A stretch of DNA of 64,000 nt, taken from positions 14,211,501 to 14,275,500 of the forward strand of contig NC_083382.1 in assembly GCF_031755915.1 (NCBI RefSeq), given 5' to 3'. The position numbers were made by a program, and so were the translations under genes. The notes under the pieces are model-generated. The model made no database searches, was not told where the DNA came from, and saw only the letters and a program-made list of their open reading frames with translations. Positions within the stretch are counted from its first letter, which is position 1. Every line of letters starts with the position of its first letter. This document shows positions 34,401-47,298 of the stretch, in pieces. The DNA is from Ziziphus jujuba (taxonomy: Eukaryota > Streptophyta > Magnoliopsida > Rosales > Rhamnaceae).

Positions 34401-35229
34401 GGCGAGATGTGAATAATCTTTGCAATCTTGGAGTGATAGGAAAATATCGAAGCACCTTTTGAGGGATCCTTTTCCCCTCAGTACCTTGAAATTTGTATCT
34501 CGGTTCAGCACATATTGGACATTTATCCAATTCAGCTGATTCTTTCCAAAACAATGCACAATCCCATTTACAAGCGTGAATCGTTTCATATCCTAATCCA
34601 ATTGCATGAAGTGTACATTTTGCCTTGTAGTAAGACTTTGGCAATTTAGTACCCTCTGGAAGTGCTTCCTTGAGAAGTTCAAGCAACATACTAAATGACT
34701 TGTTACTCCAATGGTTTAAAGCTTTTATATGCATTAACCTGACCAAAAAAGTCAATGCAGAGAACTTTGTACACCCTGGATATAACTCGCTTTCAACTTC
34801 AGCAAATAATCCTGAAAATTCTTTATTTCTATGATCTTGATCTCTAATGTGACCTTCATATGCATCTACATCAATATCCATGTAACCTGCAGCATCTTGC
34901 AATGCTACCATCATATCATCATTATCATCTGCTTCCCTATCATGTTCAACAACTTCATCATCTTCCTCAAAACCCATTTCAATACCTTGAAAATTCAATG
35001 CCCTCCATGATAAATCCAATTGTGATAATCTGGTGAAAATCCTTTCACCCATAAATGTCGTTCAACTACACTTATATCTTGGAAATACACATTCCGACAA
35101 GATCGACAAGGACATCTAGTTCTATTATCTTCATCTAAATGATGTTTAGCCAATTCAATAAATGATTTAACACCATTTGTGTATTCATCTGACAGCTTAT
35201 CATGACACCATATCCATTTTTTTTTTCCA
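31443..35229 (-). pseudogene. CACTA TNP2-like transposase, degenerate
   Basis: Domain order on the minus strand: Transpos_assoc (35229-35000; WIWCHDKLSDEYTNGV, CPCRSCRN, KGFSPDYHNWIYHGGH). The Transposase_21/TNP2 core follows (35052-33193; FPITPRLQRLF, AMDPRNVRLGTATDG, DVYLRPMIDELKDLW, CPTCNED, LDVMHIEKN). DUF4218 comes next (33191-32566; VHLPYEAKMAGPVHTRWMYP, then AEGYVVNEALTYYS), then the DUF4216 region (32320-31840; VRYRTKVHDDRR, CAWFDTN). The C-terminus is an acidic tail of Asp/Glu repeats (31443-31780). Introns can be placed at about 32896-32979, 32482-32570 and 32317-32395. Lesions: frameshift after WIYHGGH, TGA at 34198-34200, an extra A near 33215, frameshift near 32075 and TGA at 31839-31841. 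The protein would cut and join CACTA ends. Confidence 0.9.
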
Positions 35230-38112
35230 TAACTTCCTAGAAGAAACCAATAGTATAGTTATAAGGATATAATATATCAAGCACTTAAAATAACTTAACT
35301 TGTACAATATTGAAGCTAAAATGGGTTTAAGTGTCTCAATACACAGCAAGACAGCATTAAAGGATAGGAAATTAAAAGAATAATAAGGTAGTTAAATAGC
35401 AAAAGGAGAACAGATATTGCAATACTTATATACTCAAAGACATGAAACGGTCTATTTAAAAAAAAAAAACAACAAAAAGAACAATGATAGGTATACTAAG
35501 CATTATTCATTCCACTAATATTTGTTTTTGGAGTATATTCATAGCCATCTAGAATTAACATTGATAATCAATTTCACTTTATCATAATAAAGATAAAACT
35601 TCAATGACCTTGTGTCCAATGTGTTTTCTTATAGCATGATCCTTTTTAAAGGTGACAGCAAGGGAGTGGAAGCACAATGTCAGGAGCTGCTAATATATAT
35701 TTATGTATCACATAAAAATTATATGTATGTAGATATACTTTCTTGAAAAAAATAAGAATAGAAATTTCCAGCTTTAGGCATTAAGTTATGGCTAAACCGT
35801 GCGATATAGAGTTATCTTGTAACATAATATTTTTAAATAGAATGTGGACAATGTTATTATGTTTCTATGATGACTTGGTTTACAAGCTGATTTGGAGTTT
35901 GGCAAGTATCCCTACATTTGGTTATTTCAATTGCTCTGCCACATGATTTTTGGGCTCAAGTTCGTGTAGATGCACTACTTTTATTGTTTTTGCCAAAATA
36001 ATAAATTAGTTTTTTCAATCTTATTGGAGGGTAAGTCAAATGGAAAAAACCACCTCATCCACGAACAACCAAACCATAATTCCAGGAAATGACATATAAT
36101 TACGCTTAGAAATTATGAAAACCAAATAGGATATGGATATGTAATTTGTATAAGTCATAGTAACTAAAAGTATTCACCTAATCCTATATATGTTGCAATA
36201 AGCTGTAAGTTGTTCCAACAAAGAATGTAGGTTACATATATTTGTTTTCCTATTGACTCATCATGTAGTTTGGTATGAACCCAAAAACAGAAATCTGATA
36301 TATTTTTCAATATTTACAGTACTAGAACTGTGTCATTTACATAAAGACACCACAAACTCAGAAAGAAAATGTCTCTTACCAAGAATGCCTTCCTTAGGTC
36401 ATGAAGATCCTTTTCCCTCTCGGCTCATCACATCCAGCTGAAAATCCAACCAGCTCCTCAATCCAGTTGCTTTCGTTTGATATGTATAAAACCTAATCAT
36501 TCACTTACAGAAATACCTTACAAGCTGAGCAAAAATACATATGAAGAATGACTTCTTCATTCAGCCAAAATTCTGGAATTGGACGAAATTTGATAGGTGG
36601 TAGCAGAGGTAATAAGCTGTATTTTGAAAAGAAGAAAACAAAGAGAGAGGTTGAGAGTGTTTTCGGTCGAAATAGACACACAGAGGGGTGAACTCCTATC
36701 ACACAAAATGTTTCAAATGGGGATTTGCTTTTGCTAAAATGTAAACATAAGGGAGAGATTGGGATTTTAGCAAAATCAAATAAATGGGAAATATGGAAAA
36801 GGCGGCAAAACTTCCCACCAAAGTAGAAATTCATATTTGGGTTTCACTTTCCAATATAAATTTTCGTTTACTTTCTCTATTTTGCTTTCTTTTATTTCTT
36901 TTTCTCTTTTTTTCTTTCTGTTCAAGTCATATGAACCTAAGAATTAACCATATAAAAATTTAATATTCATATGACAAATATTGTAATATACATTTTCTAT
37001 AAAACAATGTCCATATATATATATATATATATGTTAAATAACAATGAAAGCTATATGTATGGAAAGTGAAAAATGTATTTTGTCCATCTTAATTAATCAA
37101 GTGTAAATTATTAGGAAACATATTTATAATGTGGTTAAGTATCAGAAAAGTTTATGTGCATTTGCAATTATTTTATATCATGATCATGAGTTTGAATTTA
37201 AACACTAATGATAAAATATATATATATATATATATAAATGTACAAGTATCTTTGTAGATTAGTATGTAAATAACATCTTTCTTTGTATGATAAAAACTAT
37301 AATAACATAACAAATGTTCCTTGAGAAAACAAAGAAGGATCAAAATCATAATAATTAAACACATATTTTATATATAATTATACGGCGACATGTAGTATCT
37401 CAAATAAATTGCGGACTATATATATATGGGGTCGTGTTCTATCAAAAATATTTAACAAATCGCACTAGAAATTGCAGGATCATTCAATAGTTGAAAATTG
37501 ATATATTTTAAATATATTTTAATTTTGAAAAAGAATTATTTTTACTATCTATTTTAATAAAAATAAGCGATTATTTACCATTAGCTAATAACAGTTAAGG
37601 ATCACTAATATGTGTCAAACCACTAATTTGTACACAGTACATTCGCCTATATACATATGGTTACTTATAAAAACTATGCTATAATACATCTAAGCCCTTA
37701 AGATTTGTAATAAGGTTTGTTATAATTTGATGTTAGAAAAATACACTAAGACCGTGAATGTTAGACGTTTTCCATCAAACTATTTGTACAATCAAAATAT
37801 CTTTCAACAACTTATAAATATAAATTTCACAATTAATCATTAAGGGAGTAAGAATTTGTAAATTTTATAATTAATTATTAAAATAAAAAATATATAATCA
37901 TAAATAATTATTACGTTATGTCGGTAATAATCGTGGCACTAATTTGCGAAACAAAAAAATGATAAGAATATTAAGTAAAACAAAAAGATTTGACAAATAA
38001 TAATCAATTACATTAAAAGTGTTTTTGCTGGCATAGAACCAATTATTAATTCACAACATGTTTATTATAAATTCATAGTCAAAAGTTAAGCATTCATTAA
38101 GGCACAAAATAT

Positions 38113-38152
<40 letters not shown>

Positions 38153-38774
38153 GTGTATACATATAATTTTGCCTGTGGACCGTTAAAAATACATTAAAAA
38201 TTAAAAATAAGTTACTTCAAAAATAAGTATAACATTAAAGTTAGTGAAAAAAAATAAAAATTCGAACTAGTGCAAAATAAAGAAAATGCAGCTTTCCTCC
38301 TCTCGAGTTTAAACAACATTAATATAAACAAGCTTTTTTTTGTCTCATTATGTTTATTCTTGTTATTGAGAACAATAAAATGTAAAAATAAAAAATAACA
38401 GAAAAACAAAATTAAAATCATGTAGGGGAGAGATGGAATCCCACAAACTATTTTTCATTTTGCATTTTTTATCCTTAATTTAATTATTTAAGTTTGCATT
38501 TTTGTCCTCAAGTTCGTTTAACCTCCTAAACCTTTAAAACATTGCAGTTAAATGTTGTTCTACCATGGAGAGGGCATAGTATCGAATTCAGTCAAAATCC
38601 ATGTCATAATTATAGGATTATAAAATAGTGTCCTTGCTTACACATAATTGTCATTGCATACATTTATATACTTACACTACAAACATAAAGTAGTGTATCA
38701 AAAGGGCTGTAAGCTGAGCACTTGTGCCTGTACATGCTTTGCAAAAAGACTTGTGATTGCAAATGTCTATAACC
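35230..38774. other. CACTA internal, 5' side of TNP2 gene and spacer
   Basis: Presumed promoter and 5' untranslated part of the TNP2 gene. A candidate splice donor (minus strand TTCTTG|GTAAGAGACA) is at about 36371-36380. The rest is AT-rich with (TA)n at 37015-37032, 37219-37236 and (CA)n(TA)n at 38113-38152. No other coding signal. Confidence 0.5.
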
Positions 38775-38875
38775 ATGCATAGTGCCAAAAATTCACCTGT
38801 GAATGCAAATATTTTGCATTCTAACTATGTACACTATCAAAAAACTATGTATAGGTGAATTTTAATGCTATGCAT
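38775..38875. other. nested hairpin just 3' of the TNPA-like gene
   Basis: Outer arms ATGCATAGTGCCAAAAATTCACC (38775-38797) and GGTGAATTTTAATGCTATGCAT (38854-38875) are near-complementary. Inside is a second near-perfect palindrome, GAATGCAAATATTTTGCATTC (38801-38821). It starts about 23 bp beyond the stop codon, so it may shape the mRNA 3' end, or it may be a small foldback insertion. Confidence 0.65.
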
Positions 38876-38897
38876 ATCACAAGCAGAAACCATAACA

Positions 38898-39535
38898 TCA
38901 AGTCATTGTTGCAGTAGGTGGTGGTGGTGGTGGCGACTGGTTGGGACTTGAAGGATGCTGACTTACATCCAAGAATGCAGAAAGTCTGGCAATGAGTTCT
39001 GCCTGTTGATCCACAACTTGTGCAAGTCTTTTTACCTCAACCTTGTAATCTTCAAACTCTGTAGTCAACTGAGGGGTAGGTTGGTTAAGCAGCCTGCTAT
39101 AGTTCTTTCTTGGAGCTGGTCCAACACCAGAAATGAATCCAGCATTTCTACTTAGGACTTGTGCACGAATGTCAGCTTTTGTAAAAAAAACCGGTGCACC
39201 AGTATCATCAGGAGAAGCATCATCTTGTGTCTGCTGGGTTTGTGCTTCTTGTAGCCAAACCATCTCATTCTAACAACATGAAAGACATAAAAATGTCATT
39301 GTAAGATATTACAAGTATGTCAAACCAGTTAAGGAGTGATAAGTAAAACTTACATATCTTGATTCAGCTATAACATTATTCCATCCTTTTTTTTGTGTCC
39401 AGTGTGTTCTCTTGAAAAACTCAATCTCACCAATTGGTTCATTTGGAGATGACTACAAAATAAAAAGAAAGATAATTTTACTTGCATGCTTAAACAAAGG
39501 GAAAGTCACCTTCACATTTGGGACTAAACCTTCTG

Positions 39536-39585
<50 letters not shown>

Positions 39586-41430
39586 GACACTTATATAACA
39601 TTATAATCATAATCTCCAACTTCAATTAAACATCCCAATGAATCACCAAGATTCATAGCTTAGAAATAGCTCACAAACAAAGGTAACAACAAATCAACAG
39701 AATCACATAGAACTATAGCTACAAGGCAGTAGAAATCCAATATCAACAAAGTTGAATAAAAGGTTGGTCGGAATAACAAAGGTAGTAATAGTAAATGTCC
39801 TTTCTAGCTGATACTGTTGACATTTTTGCCTTTTTATCATGGCAATGAAACTAAATAGTCATTAAAGCCATGGAATTCTAAGCTCAAACCCAATTCTGCT
39901 ATAGATACATGACATATATTATAAACTGTCAAAGGACCAAAACTAGTAAAAATCCATTAGCATCCAATGACATCCAAATTTCAATAGACATACGATGCAT
40001 GAGCAAGAGGTTTATCCTAAAAATTGCTAAGTAAACACTAAGATATCAAAGATATTAATGCAATTGGAAATTTCACTTACCAAGCACTTTATGAACCGAC
40101 TATTTACCATAATATGGAAAAATAATAAAGAAAAAATAATCCATTCTCAAATATAACTAAAATAATTGTTAAAGAATGTCAAACCAGTGCTGCCCTTGTT
40201 GCAATAAATGATCTTGATCCAGCATGATGATTATATAGCCTTTTAGCCCTATTACATTGCCCTGCTTTAGAACATTTCTGTATATATAAAATAAATGGTT
40301 TAGAATATGATAAGATATACACATGAATTTAAAAAAAGTTTGAAACAGTTTAAATAGTTCTAACTCACCAAAAATTTTGGACTCTCAAAATGAGCACTTA
40401 ACCACTCCCAATCTTCTTGACATCGTAGTCTTTTTGGTCTAAATTGCAATGGATCTTTGCCTTACATCTTACACAGCTTGAAATGATTGTTGCAATAACT
40501 CCTATTGTTTTTGTACCTATCACGACAATGCCTCTCAGCAATCTCTATCCATTGAGGATCATTCAGATCAATGTCAAACCGATCCTTATACACAAAAGGA
40601 AAATAAAACCTTGTTAGTTATTATAATACTGATATGGTATATTAATGATATGAGTCTAAGTTTTACTCACAGCAATATGTTTGTAGACAATTTTTCTTTC
40701 ATCATCAGAAGCATATTTCCATCCCTTCAATCTTGGTGAAACAAAGTTACGCACAGCAATGCCAATCTGATTGGCAAAGGGAGAACAATGGTCACCATAT
40801 GCATGCATATCCCCATCACTTACTTGGACGCGAAGTTTAGTATTGGATGCCATTGTTTTAAGAATTTCCAATCCTTGCGTAATGCCACGTGTATTTTTCT
40901 TCATTAAACCTACAAAGTGAAATAATGTTAATTAATAATACTATGTAATATAGATTCTCAATTTACATAACATATATAATAGATTACCAACATACCAGTG
41001 GATACATGTGTATCTTCAGTACTCTCATCTACAGGATCTATAGGAAAATGACCTTTAGACGATGTAATGTTTGGAATTGGTGTTTCCACATACTCTGGAC
41101 CACTAGGTATTGATGTCTCACTAGGCGTTGGTGTTGTGGAACGATCTGGTGTTTGCATAGGTTGTCGACCTCTAGGGGATGGTGTCTCCATAGGCGATGC
41201 AGTCCTTCTAGATGATGCTGTCGTCCTAGGAGACTTCCTAGGAACCAAATTCTATCTTTGTGATGGTGTCCTCTTAGGGACCAAAGTCTCTCTTTCTGCT
41301 GGGGTCGTCCTAGGAGACCTTCTAGGGACCAAAGTCTCTCTTTGTGCTGGGGTAGTCCTGGGAGACATCCTAAGAACCAAATTCTCTCTTCCTGGTACAT
41401 ATCTTGATCTCTTAGGTGGCATATTTAAAG
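38898..41430 (-). pseudogene. CACTA TNPA-like protein (Transposase_24 type)
   Basis: Six or so exons on the minus strand. Exon 1 (about 41000-41430) starts MPPKRSRYVPGRENLV. It holds four tandem ~17-residue repeats of the LVPRRSPRTTPAxRET type, then Ser/Pro/Thr-rich sequence. The next exon (about 40656-40905) reads GITQGLEILK and LRVQVSDGDMHAYGDH. Further exons (about 40370-40590, 40195-40285, 39380-39455) give DRFDIDLNDPQWIEIAERHC, QCNRAKRLYNHH and FFKRTHWTQKKGW. The last exon (38898-39270) is QTQQTQDDASPDDTG followed by a coiled coil and a Pro run. This is the En/Spm Transposase_24 family, the subterminal-repeat binder. In-frame stops occur at 41252-41254 (TAG) and 40462-40464 (TAA). Confidence 0.82.
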
Positions 41431-43125
41431 GAATATTTTGGCAATATTTGTTTCCCCTATATTACCATCCTGCAAGCATAAAAAATAATATCAGTACTAT
41501 ATCTAAGGGATTGATATTGTCAATAATCTTGGTCATTCAATCCTTTTATTATACGTATATATATATATACATACATGTATATATGCATAAATGAAGCAAT
41601 CACCACTGATCCTGTGGAAATGTTATAGTCCCTTCTTATTCTATTTCTCAAACCCACATATTTATATATGTATATACATCTATATAGATGGAGGAGGCCA
41701 TCAGTATTCCAATCTCCACAAATTATGCACCATGCCTACATAAGGTGATCATAAATAATAATTAGACAATTAGTTATATATATTCAACAGGAGTTATTCT
41801 AATTGATTTCTCCATTCAATTCCCAATATGCAATAATATTATATATTGATATTCAATTACATTTTGCTATGTTATGGGTGTTTATTATTAGACAAGTTAC
41901 AGAGTCCATTATTCAACATTCAACAATTTAGAAGTTCTTAAAAGTCCCAATCCAAAAAAACCAAAATATAGTAAAAATCTAGAAATTGTCTTATTTGTTT
42001 ATAGGTTGGAAAACCATATTTACTTCTTTACCTCAAGTTTTTTTCCCATTTTCGGTTACCTTTTTTTTTTTTTTTTCTTTTTTTACATTTTGATTCAGTA
42101 TATCTCAAAAACAAAAAATCTCAAGCAATCAAATTACGATGCTTGTGTTTTTTTTTTTTTAAAAGCAACAGAGCAGTTCAAGAAAATTCCAATCCATGAA
42201 AACTCATTACATTATGTTAAGAACATAGGAAAAAAGATAAAAATACAATTATGTATCAACATGTGGGAAAAATTTCTAGAACTTCATTGTTTGAAAATAT
42301 CAACCACATTGCCAAAAACCAATAACATATAGGGCCAGAGACTCCTCTCACTCAATATACCTATCTCTCACAAAACACCACAACAAACATAGAGGGAAAA
42401 AAAGAAGAAGTTATAGATGTCTCTTACCAAGAACAGATTTGCTTCCTCTCACGTCCCTAATAAATCCTTCAATCCTTCCTTTATTAGCTCATTAAATCTG
42501 GTTGACTCTTTTTCATACGTAACAAAGAACTAACCCATCTTTCACCTACATTTCATGGAATGAGCAACTTAGGGAAAAAATGAAGAAACAGAGAAAAGAA
42601 AAAGCACAGAGAGAAAATGGGAGAGGAAACACACCTGAGATGGAGCTTGAGAGAGATGCCAATCCAAGCAGTCAGAAGCAACGAAAGGTCAGAGAGGTGA
42701 GGCAATCCAAAGGGGGCAGCACAACTCTTGGAGAGAGTTTTAGAAAGGAAATAGGGCCGGTGCAATTTTATCATCTAAAGGGTTTTATGGGGATCATCCA
42801 TCCAAAAATGGTTCTATGGGGATTGTAACCAAAAATACAAAAAATAAATAAATTGATCTATGGGTCTATATGGAGCGTTATCAAACCATCCACTGGTTTT
42901 AGCTTTTCACCTAAAAAGGATATATTTGCAATTTGGTTGTAAACATTTAATATATATATTTTTGTTAGAAATGTCAATTTTGATATTTTGTATGATAAAT
43001 GCTTCAATATAAAATATTCATATAATAATGTTATTAGTTATATATAAAGTATCAATTGTTAACTAAAATTATATGTGTGGACAGTGGTTAATATGACCAC
43101 TTCACACAAATTTAATCAAGTATAC
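41431..43125. other. CACTA internal, 5' side of TNPA-like gene
   Basis: AT-rich with T-runs (42060-42075, 42148-42161). A candidate 5'-exon donor, TTCTTG|GTAAGAGACA, is at about 42418-42432, resembling the one upstream of the TNP2 gene. A purine-rich stretch lies at 42575-42740. No protein domain is recognised. Confidence 0.45.
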
Positions 43126-45884
43126 TGTAACATCCCGTCCCGAACCATGTTGGAATTTTCGCACGTTGACTGAGGTTGACTGTTAACCGTTGACCGAAGG
43201 GGTCAAAAGTTGACTTTTTGAGCCGATTGGAATTCTAGGTTGACTGAGGTACCGTTACGAAGTACACATTGGCACAAGTTCGTAGACTAGTAGCACGTTG
43301 AAAACGGAGCTACGGTTTGAAAGTTATGAGCAAAACAAGTTGAGGTCCAAACTGTCCAAGGGGTGCCGAGTTGACTTTTTATTCATGTAAAGTTGAGCTT
43401 TGACTCATGCATGGTTGTGAAGTGCTCGTCGATACAAGTCCGTAGACTAGCGGCACGTCCGATTTGGACATGTGGTTTGAAAGTTATGGACCTGTAGAGT
43501 TTTTTTAAATACTGTATTATTTTCATATTATTTTTTAAACGTGTAACGATGTGCCACGTGTGACTTAATGAATGTGACCATGTGTCACCATGGTGAGATG
43601 CCACATGTCAACCATGTATAATATCATGTTATTTTATTATTATTTTATATAATATTGTTTTTATTATTATTTAATTATTTAATTATTTTTATTTTATTTT
43701 TCTTTTTCTTTTTCTTTTTCTTTTTCTTTTCTTTTCCCCCACGTGGGAAAAAAAGGGGACCCAGCCCCGTTTCTGTTCTTCTTCTTCTTCTTTTCTTCTT
43801 CCTTTCCTTTCCTTTCTCCCTCTCAGCCTCACCGTCTTTTTAAATTCCGGCCATCCATTGCCCACACGCGCCGACCAGTGATGAGCGGAGGGAGGAGGCG
43901 AGCTCGGCTGCCAATTTTCAGGGTCACCGGCTGCCGGACGCGTCCCGATCGGGCCAGAGAAGCTGCCGGCCGGAAAAATTTCTCTCTCATCTTTTCTTGT
44001 GTTTTCTGGCCAGTCCAGTCCAAATTAAACCTCCTCTCCCCTTATTTTGGGTCCTCTGAGTTCAAATATGGCCTCCAATCTCAAAAATTCGAAGCGGTTT
44101 GCGAGATACGAGGAATTGAAAACCGACTGAAGCTTTCCGGCCAAATTCCGGCCACCTTCGGCGGAATTGAGGTCGATGGAGACCAGATTTGTAATCCTTG
44201 TCGCTCAAGCTTCGATTCGGTATATTATTCGACTATTTTGGATAACATTTGTGTTTGACCCCCCGGTACCGGGTATTATTATCCGATTAAAATATTAATT
44301 TATTTGACTGTGTGTGGATTTTGTTCTAGGAGCACGGGTGAGTCATGGAATTGATCCCATGGTGGATCTTAGGTTAATTGCGTGCTCCAGGTGAGTGACT
44401 CACCTTCAAAAATATTTTGGGCAATTGATTATGTTTAATTGGTATTTGAATCATGCTCATGTGGTATGATGTAATTATTATTTTACTGTGGTTTAATTTA
44501 TTATTTATGCATGAGCAAAGTGTATTTCGGTAATAGTCGTACGTGGTTTTAAGTATTATTTTGGGCATAATTGGTTTAAATATTTTATGAAAATATTTGT
44601 TAAATTGGTGATTTAATTTTATAATTATGCCCACGGTATTTTATCTGTTGAACCTCGTATTACGAGAAAATTATGGTTTATTTGTTATCGATATTTTCGT
44701 ATCGGTTTGTTAAATAAAAATATGTGGGATGGTAAGTGTGAAATTTTGATATATTTCCCACGGTAAATTTGGAAAACGGTACGGTTGGTTTAATAATTAT
44801 TTTAGACGCATTCACACAATATTGGTGTTCTGGTATATGTATATGTGGTTCAGCGCGCAAGTATTATTATTTCACCCGTGAGTTGCCATTGGACCGTGGG
44901 CAGGCAAGTTTGTTATTGGCTACAGCCACCCCCTCCTTGGCAGGGATGATGGTTTCAGCAGCGGTACTGTCGGGACGCCGAAGTGCCGTTTGCAAGTTTC
45001 TCTCTTTAATCTCCCCGCCAGTTAGTGCTCAGGATGCTGGCTATCGGAGGGCATCACTGGTATATGGTGTGGTGCGTCAAGTACAAATTTTTCGGATAGA
45101 AATTTCAAACCCCAAAGAGTACAAATTATTTATTATAATTTATTGCAGTTTATTTATATTTGGGGTATTTATTTATTTATTTGTTGTTTATTAAATTATT
45201 TGGTCCCTTGGTTTTCGGGAAGTACGAATATCGGATTTTGTGAAAATGTTTTAAAAGGGGAACATTTCCAACGGAGTGAATAGTGAGGGTTTTGAGAGAA
45301 ATTGTTACCTCAATTATTTATTTATTTATTTATTTAATTGTTCGGTATTGATTAATTAAACCCCTTTATTTGGTATATTATTAATATTAAAGGTGTATAG
45401 TATATAGGGTCACTCACTGAGATGATTAGCATCTCACACTCTTAAATTCCGTTTCCCTTGGTTCAGGTTGGGAGACGTTGATCGTCCGGGGCGAGCCCGA
45501 TGTCTCAGTTCGTTGCCGAAAGTCCAAGAAGTATTTATTCCCTTTTTCCTCTTCATCCTGTATTATTTCTTATTTGTCATTGTATAAATTCCAAATTATC
45601 TGTATAATGCTCTGTATAATGTATTGGACGTGTAGTTATTATTTATGCACTGGGTTGCTGCTGTTATTTTTTTGAAGTGCTGAAATTTATGGAATCAATT
45701 TGTAGTACTGTGGGAGGAATAAGGGGATGTTTATAGAAGTGTGTTTTCAGTGCAGGAAATTTTTGGTAAGTCCTACCCTTAGGGGAGGTGCTGCCGGATT
45801 TTCCGTTGGAAGGTTCGGTGGTATTTCCCTGGGATCAGGGCTTGTCTAGAGTTCCGGGAAAGGAATTCTGGACAGGTCCTGACA
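43126..45884 (+). mobile_element. solo LTR (2.76 kb), copy 2, nested in CACTA
   Basis: Starts TGTAACATCCCGTCCCGAAC, ends GTCCTGACA, and is flanked by the 5-bp repeat TATAC (43121-43125 and 45885-45889). It has the same layout as 9121-13046: TTGAC-rich start, CT-tract (43695-43738), GC-rich block (43740-44250), conserved core (44850-45050) and a closing TGTAGTA..GTGGGAGGAATAAGG block. There is no primer site or coding region. It inserted after the CACTA element, then recombined to a solo LTR. Confidence 0.88.
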
Positions 45885-46379
45885 TATACAATTATTAAGA
45901 AATATCTATTTAAACAAGGTGGTTGAGTATACCATGATTCACATTTTGATTTTAAATTTTTTTTCTTATCATTTTACCCTAAACTCTATTGCCTACTATC
46001 ATTAGTGCATAATGAATTTCATCCAAAAATATTGAAAAAATTGTCAAGTACGTACAAACTAAAAGGGAGCAAAATGCAGCTTCATATAGGTTAGGGACTA
46101 TATATGCAATCAAATCTAAAATAATTATAAAATCTGTTTTTTTTTTTAAGTAAATATTTCTTTACAAAATGCAGCTTCATTGTGGATTATTTTATTAATA
46201 TTATTATTAACACCGTTTGTATCTATTTAATAGCCACTGACATGGTAGCTCAAACCATTAAATTAAGAATTTCATGTTTCTTTTTCTTACATTTAGTCAA
46301 GGTTCTCACTTCCCGCCAAAATGGAAAAGCATGTGGATGGTTTCCCGCCCTTGCATTTACTCACCAAACATAGTTGGTC

Positions 46380-46881
46380 GTTGACGGCATTAAACTAAAC
46401 CTATTATAAACTTTTTTTTTTATATTTTATTATTTTAAATTCTATTTAGTGACCAATATTTTCATCACAAATATAACATTTGACCACCCAAAATAATTTG
46501 GTCGTGGAATGCTTTATGCTAACATTATTTGCTATTTTTCCCTAAAAAAAATTTTTAACTTATATTATTAGTGATTAATATATTGGTCCTTTATAAATAC
46601 TTTTAGTGACCAACAGTGGTTGGTCGTTGAAACTTCATGTTCCCGCTAAAAAAAAAGGTGCGAAAGCTTCCCGCCCTGCCTTTTTAACTACCAAATAGTT
46701 TTTGGTCAGTGAAAATTTATATTTGTGATCAAATTTCTGGTCACCATAACAGGTCAACCAAAATTCTACACGTTTCTCTTACTATCGTTTCTGCCACTAA
46801 ATATCGATCGTTGTTTTACCATTACTTTTTCGTCACTGACAGCATAGTCGCTAATTCCCTTTTTTTTTTTTTTTTGTAGTG
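46380..46881. repeat. CACTA right subterminal repeat region and end
   Basis: Repeated GTGACCAA/TTGGTCRTTG motifs and CTTCCCGCC boxes up to the terminal inverted repeat ending TTGTAGTG. Matches the left-end motif set. Confidence 0.75.
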
Positions 46882-46884
46882 AGT

Positions 46885-47266
46885 CAATGTATTAATCATA
46901 TCGACATAATAAGAAATAATCATATTTAGATTGAAAAGAATAAATCCGGATCTTACTACTATTTGTCAATGCCACATGTTCAAAGATCCTTAAAAACAAT
47001 TAGGCAAAAATGAGATAAGGAAAAGATCCTCCCCTAAAAAGAAAACTCTGTCCATAAATAACATAAAAAAATTTGCAAATAAAAGGCAATTTGAAATAAA
47101 GAACAATAACTAGCTATGTTTAACCCACTTTTCCTTAAGACATGGCAACACGAGAGGATGGATTTCAAGCAAGAAAACATTGCGTATTCGACAATTTGCA
47201 AAGCGGTCCCAAATTGAATAGCCATACATACAATTAGTGGTGGTTACAAATTTCAATAATAATAAC

Positions 47267-47298
<32 letters not shown>

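Larger units (their letters stand above)
28992..46881 (-). mobile_element. CACTA (En/Spm) DNA transposon, 17.9 kb
   Basis: The left end reads CACTACTAAAAAAATG. The right end, read inward on the minus strand, is CACTACAAAAAAAAA. Both are flanked by the 3-bp direct repeat AGT (28989-28991 and 46882-46884). Both ends carry subterminal repeats of a GTGACCAA/TTTGGTCRC type. Inside are two minus-strand transposase genes (TNP2-like, 31443-35229; TNPA/Transposase_24-like, 38898-41430) in the usual CACTA order. A nested solo LTR lies at 43126-45884. Both genes carry stops, so the copy cannot supply its own transposase, although the ends look usable. Confidence 0.9.

Noticed and set aside
41067..41594. 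175-codon plus-strand frame with repeated GDLLGTKVSL units
   Set aside because: Antisense of the tandem repeats in the TNPA-like exon 1.
43743..44258. 171-codon frame in solo LTR copy 2
   Set aside because: Same reason: not conserved in copy 1, compositionally driven.
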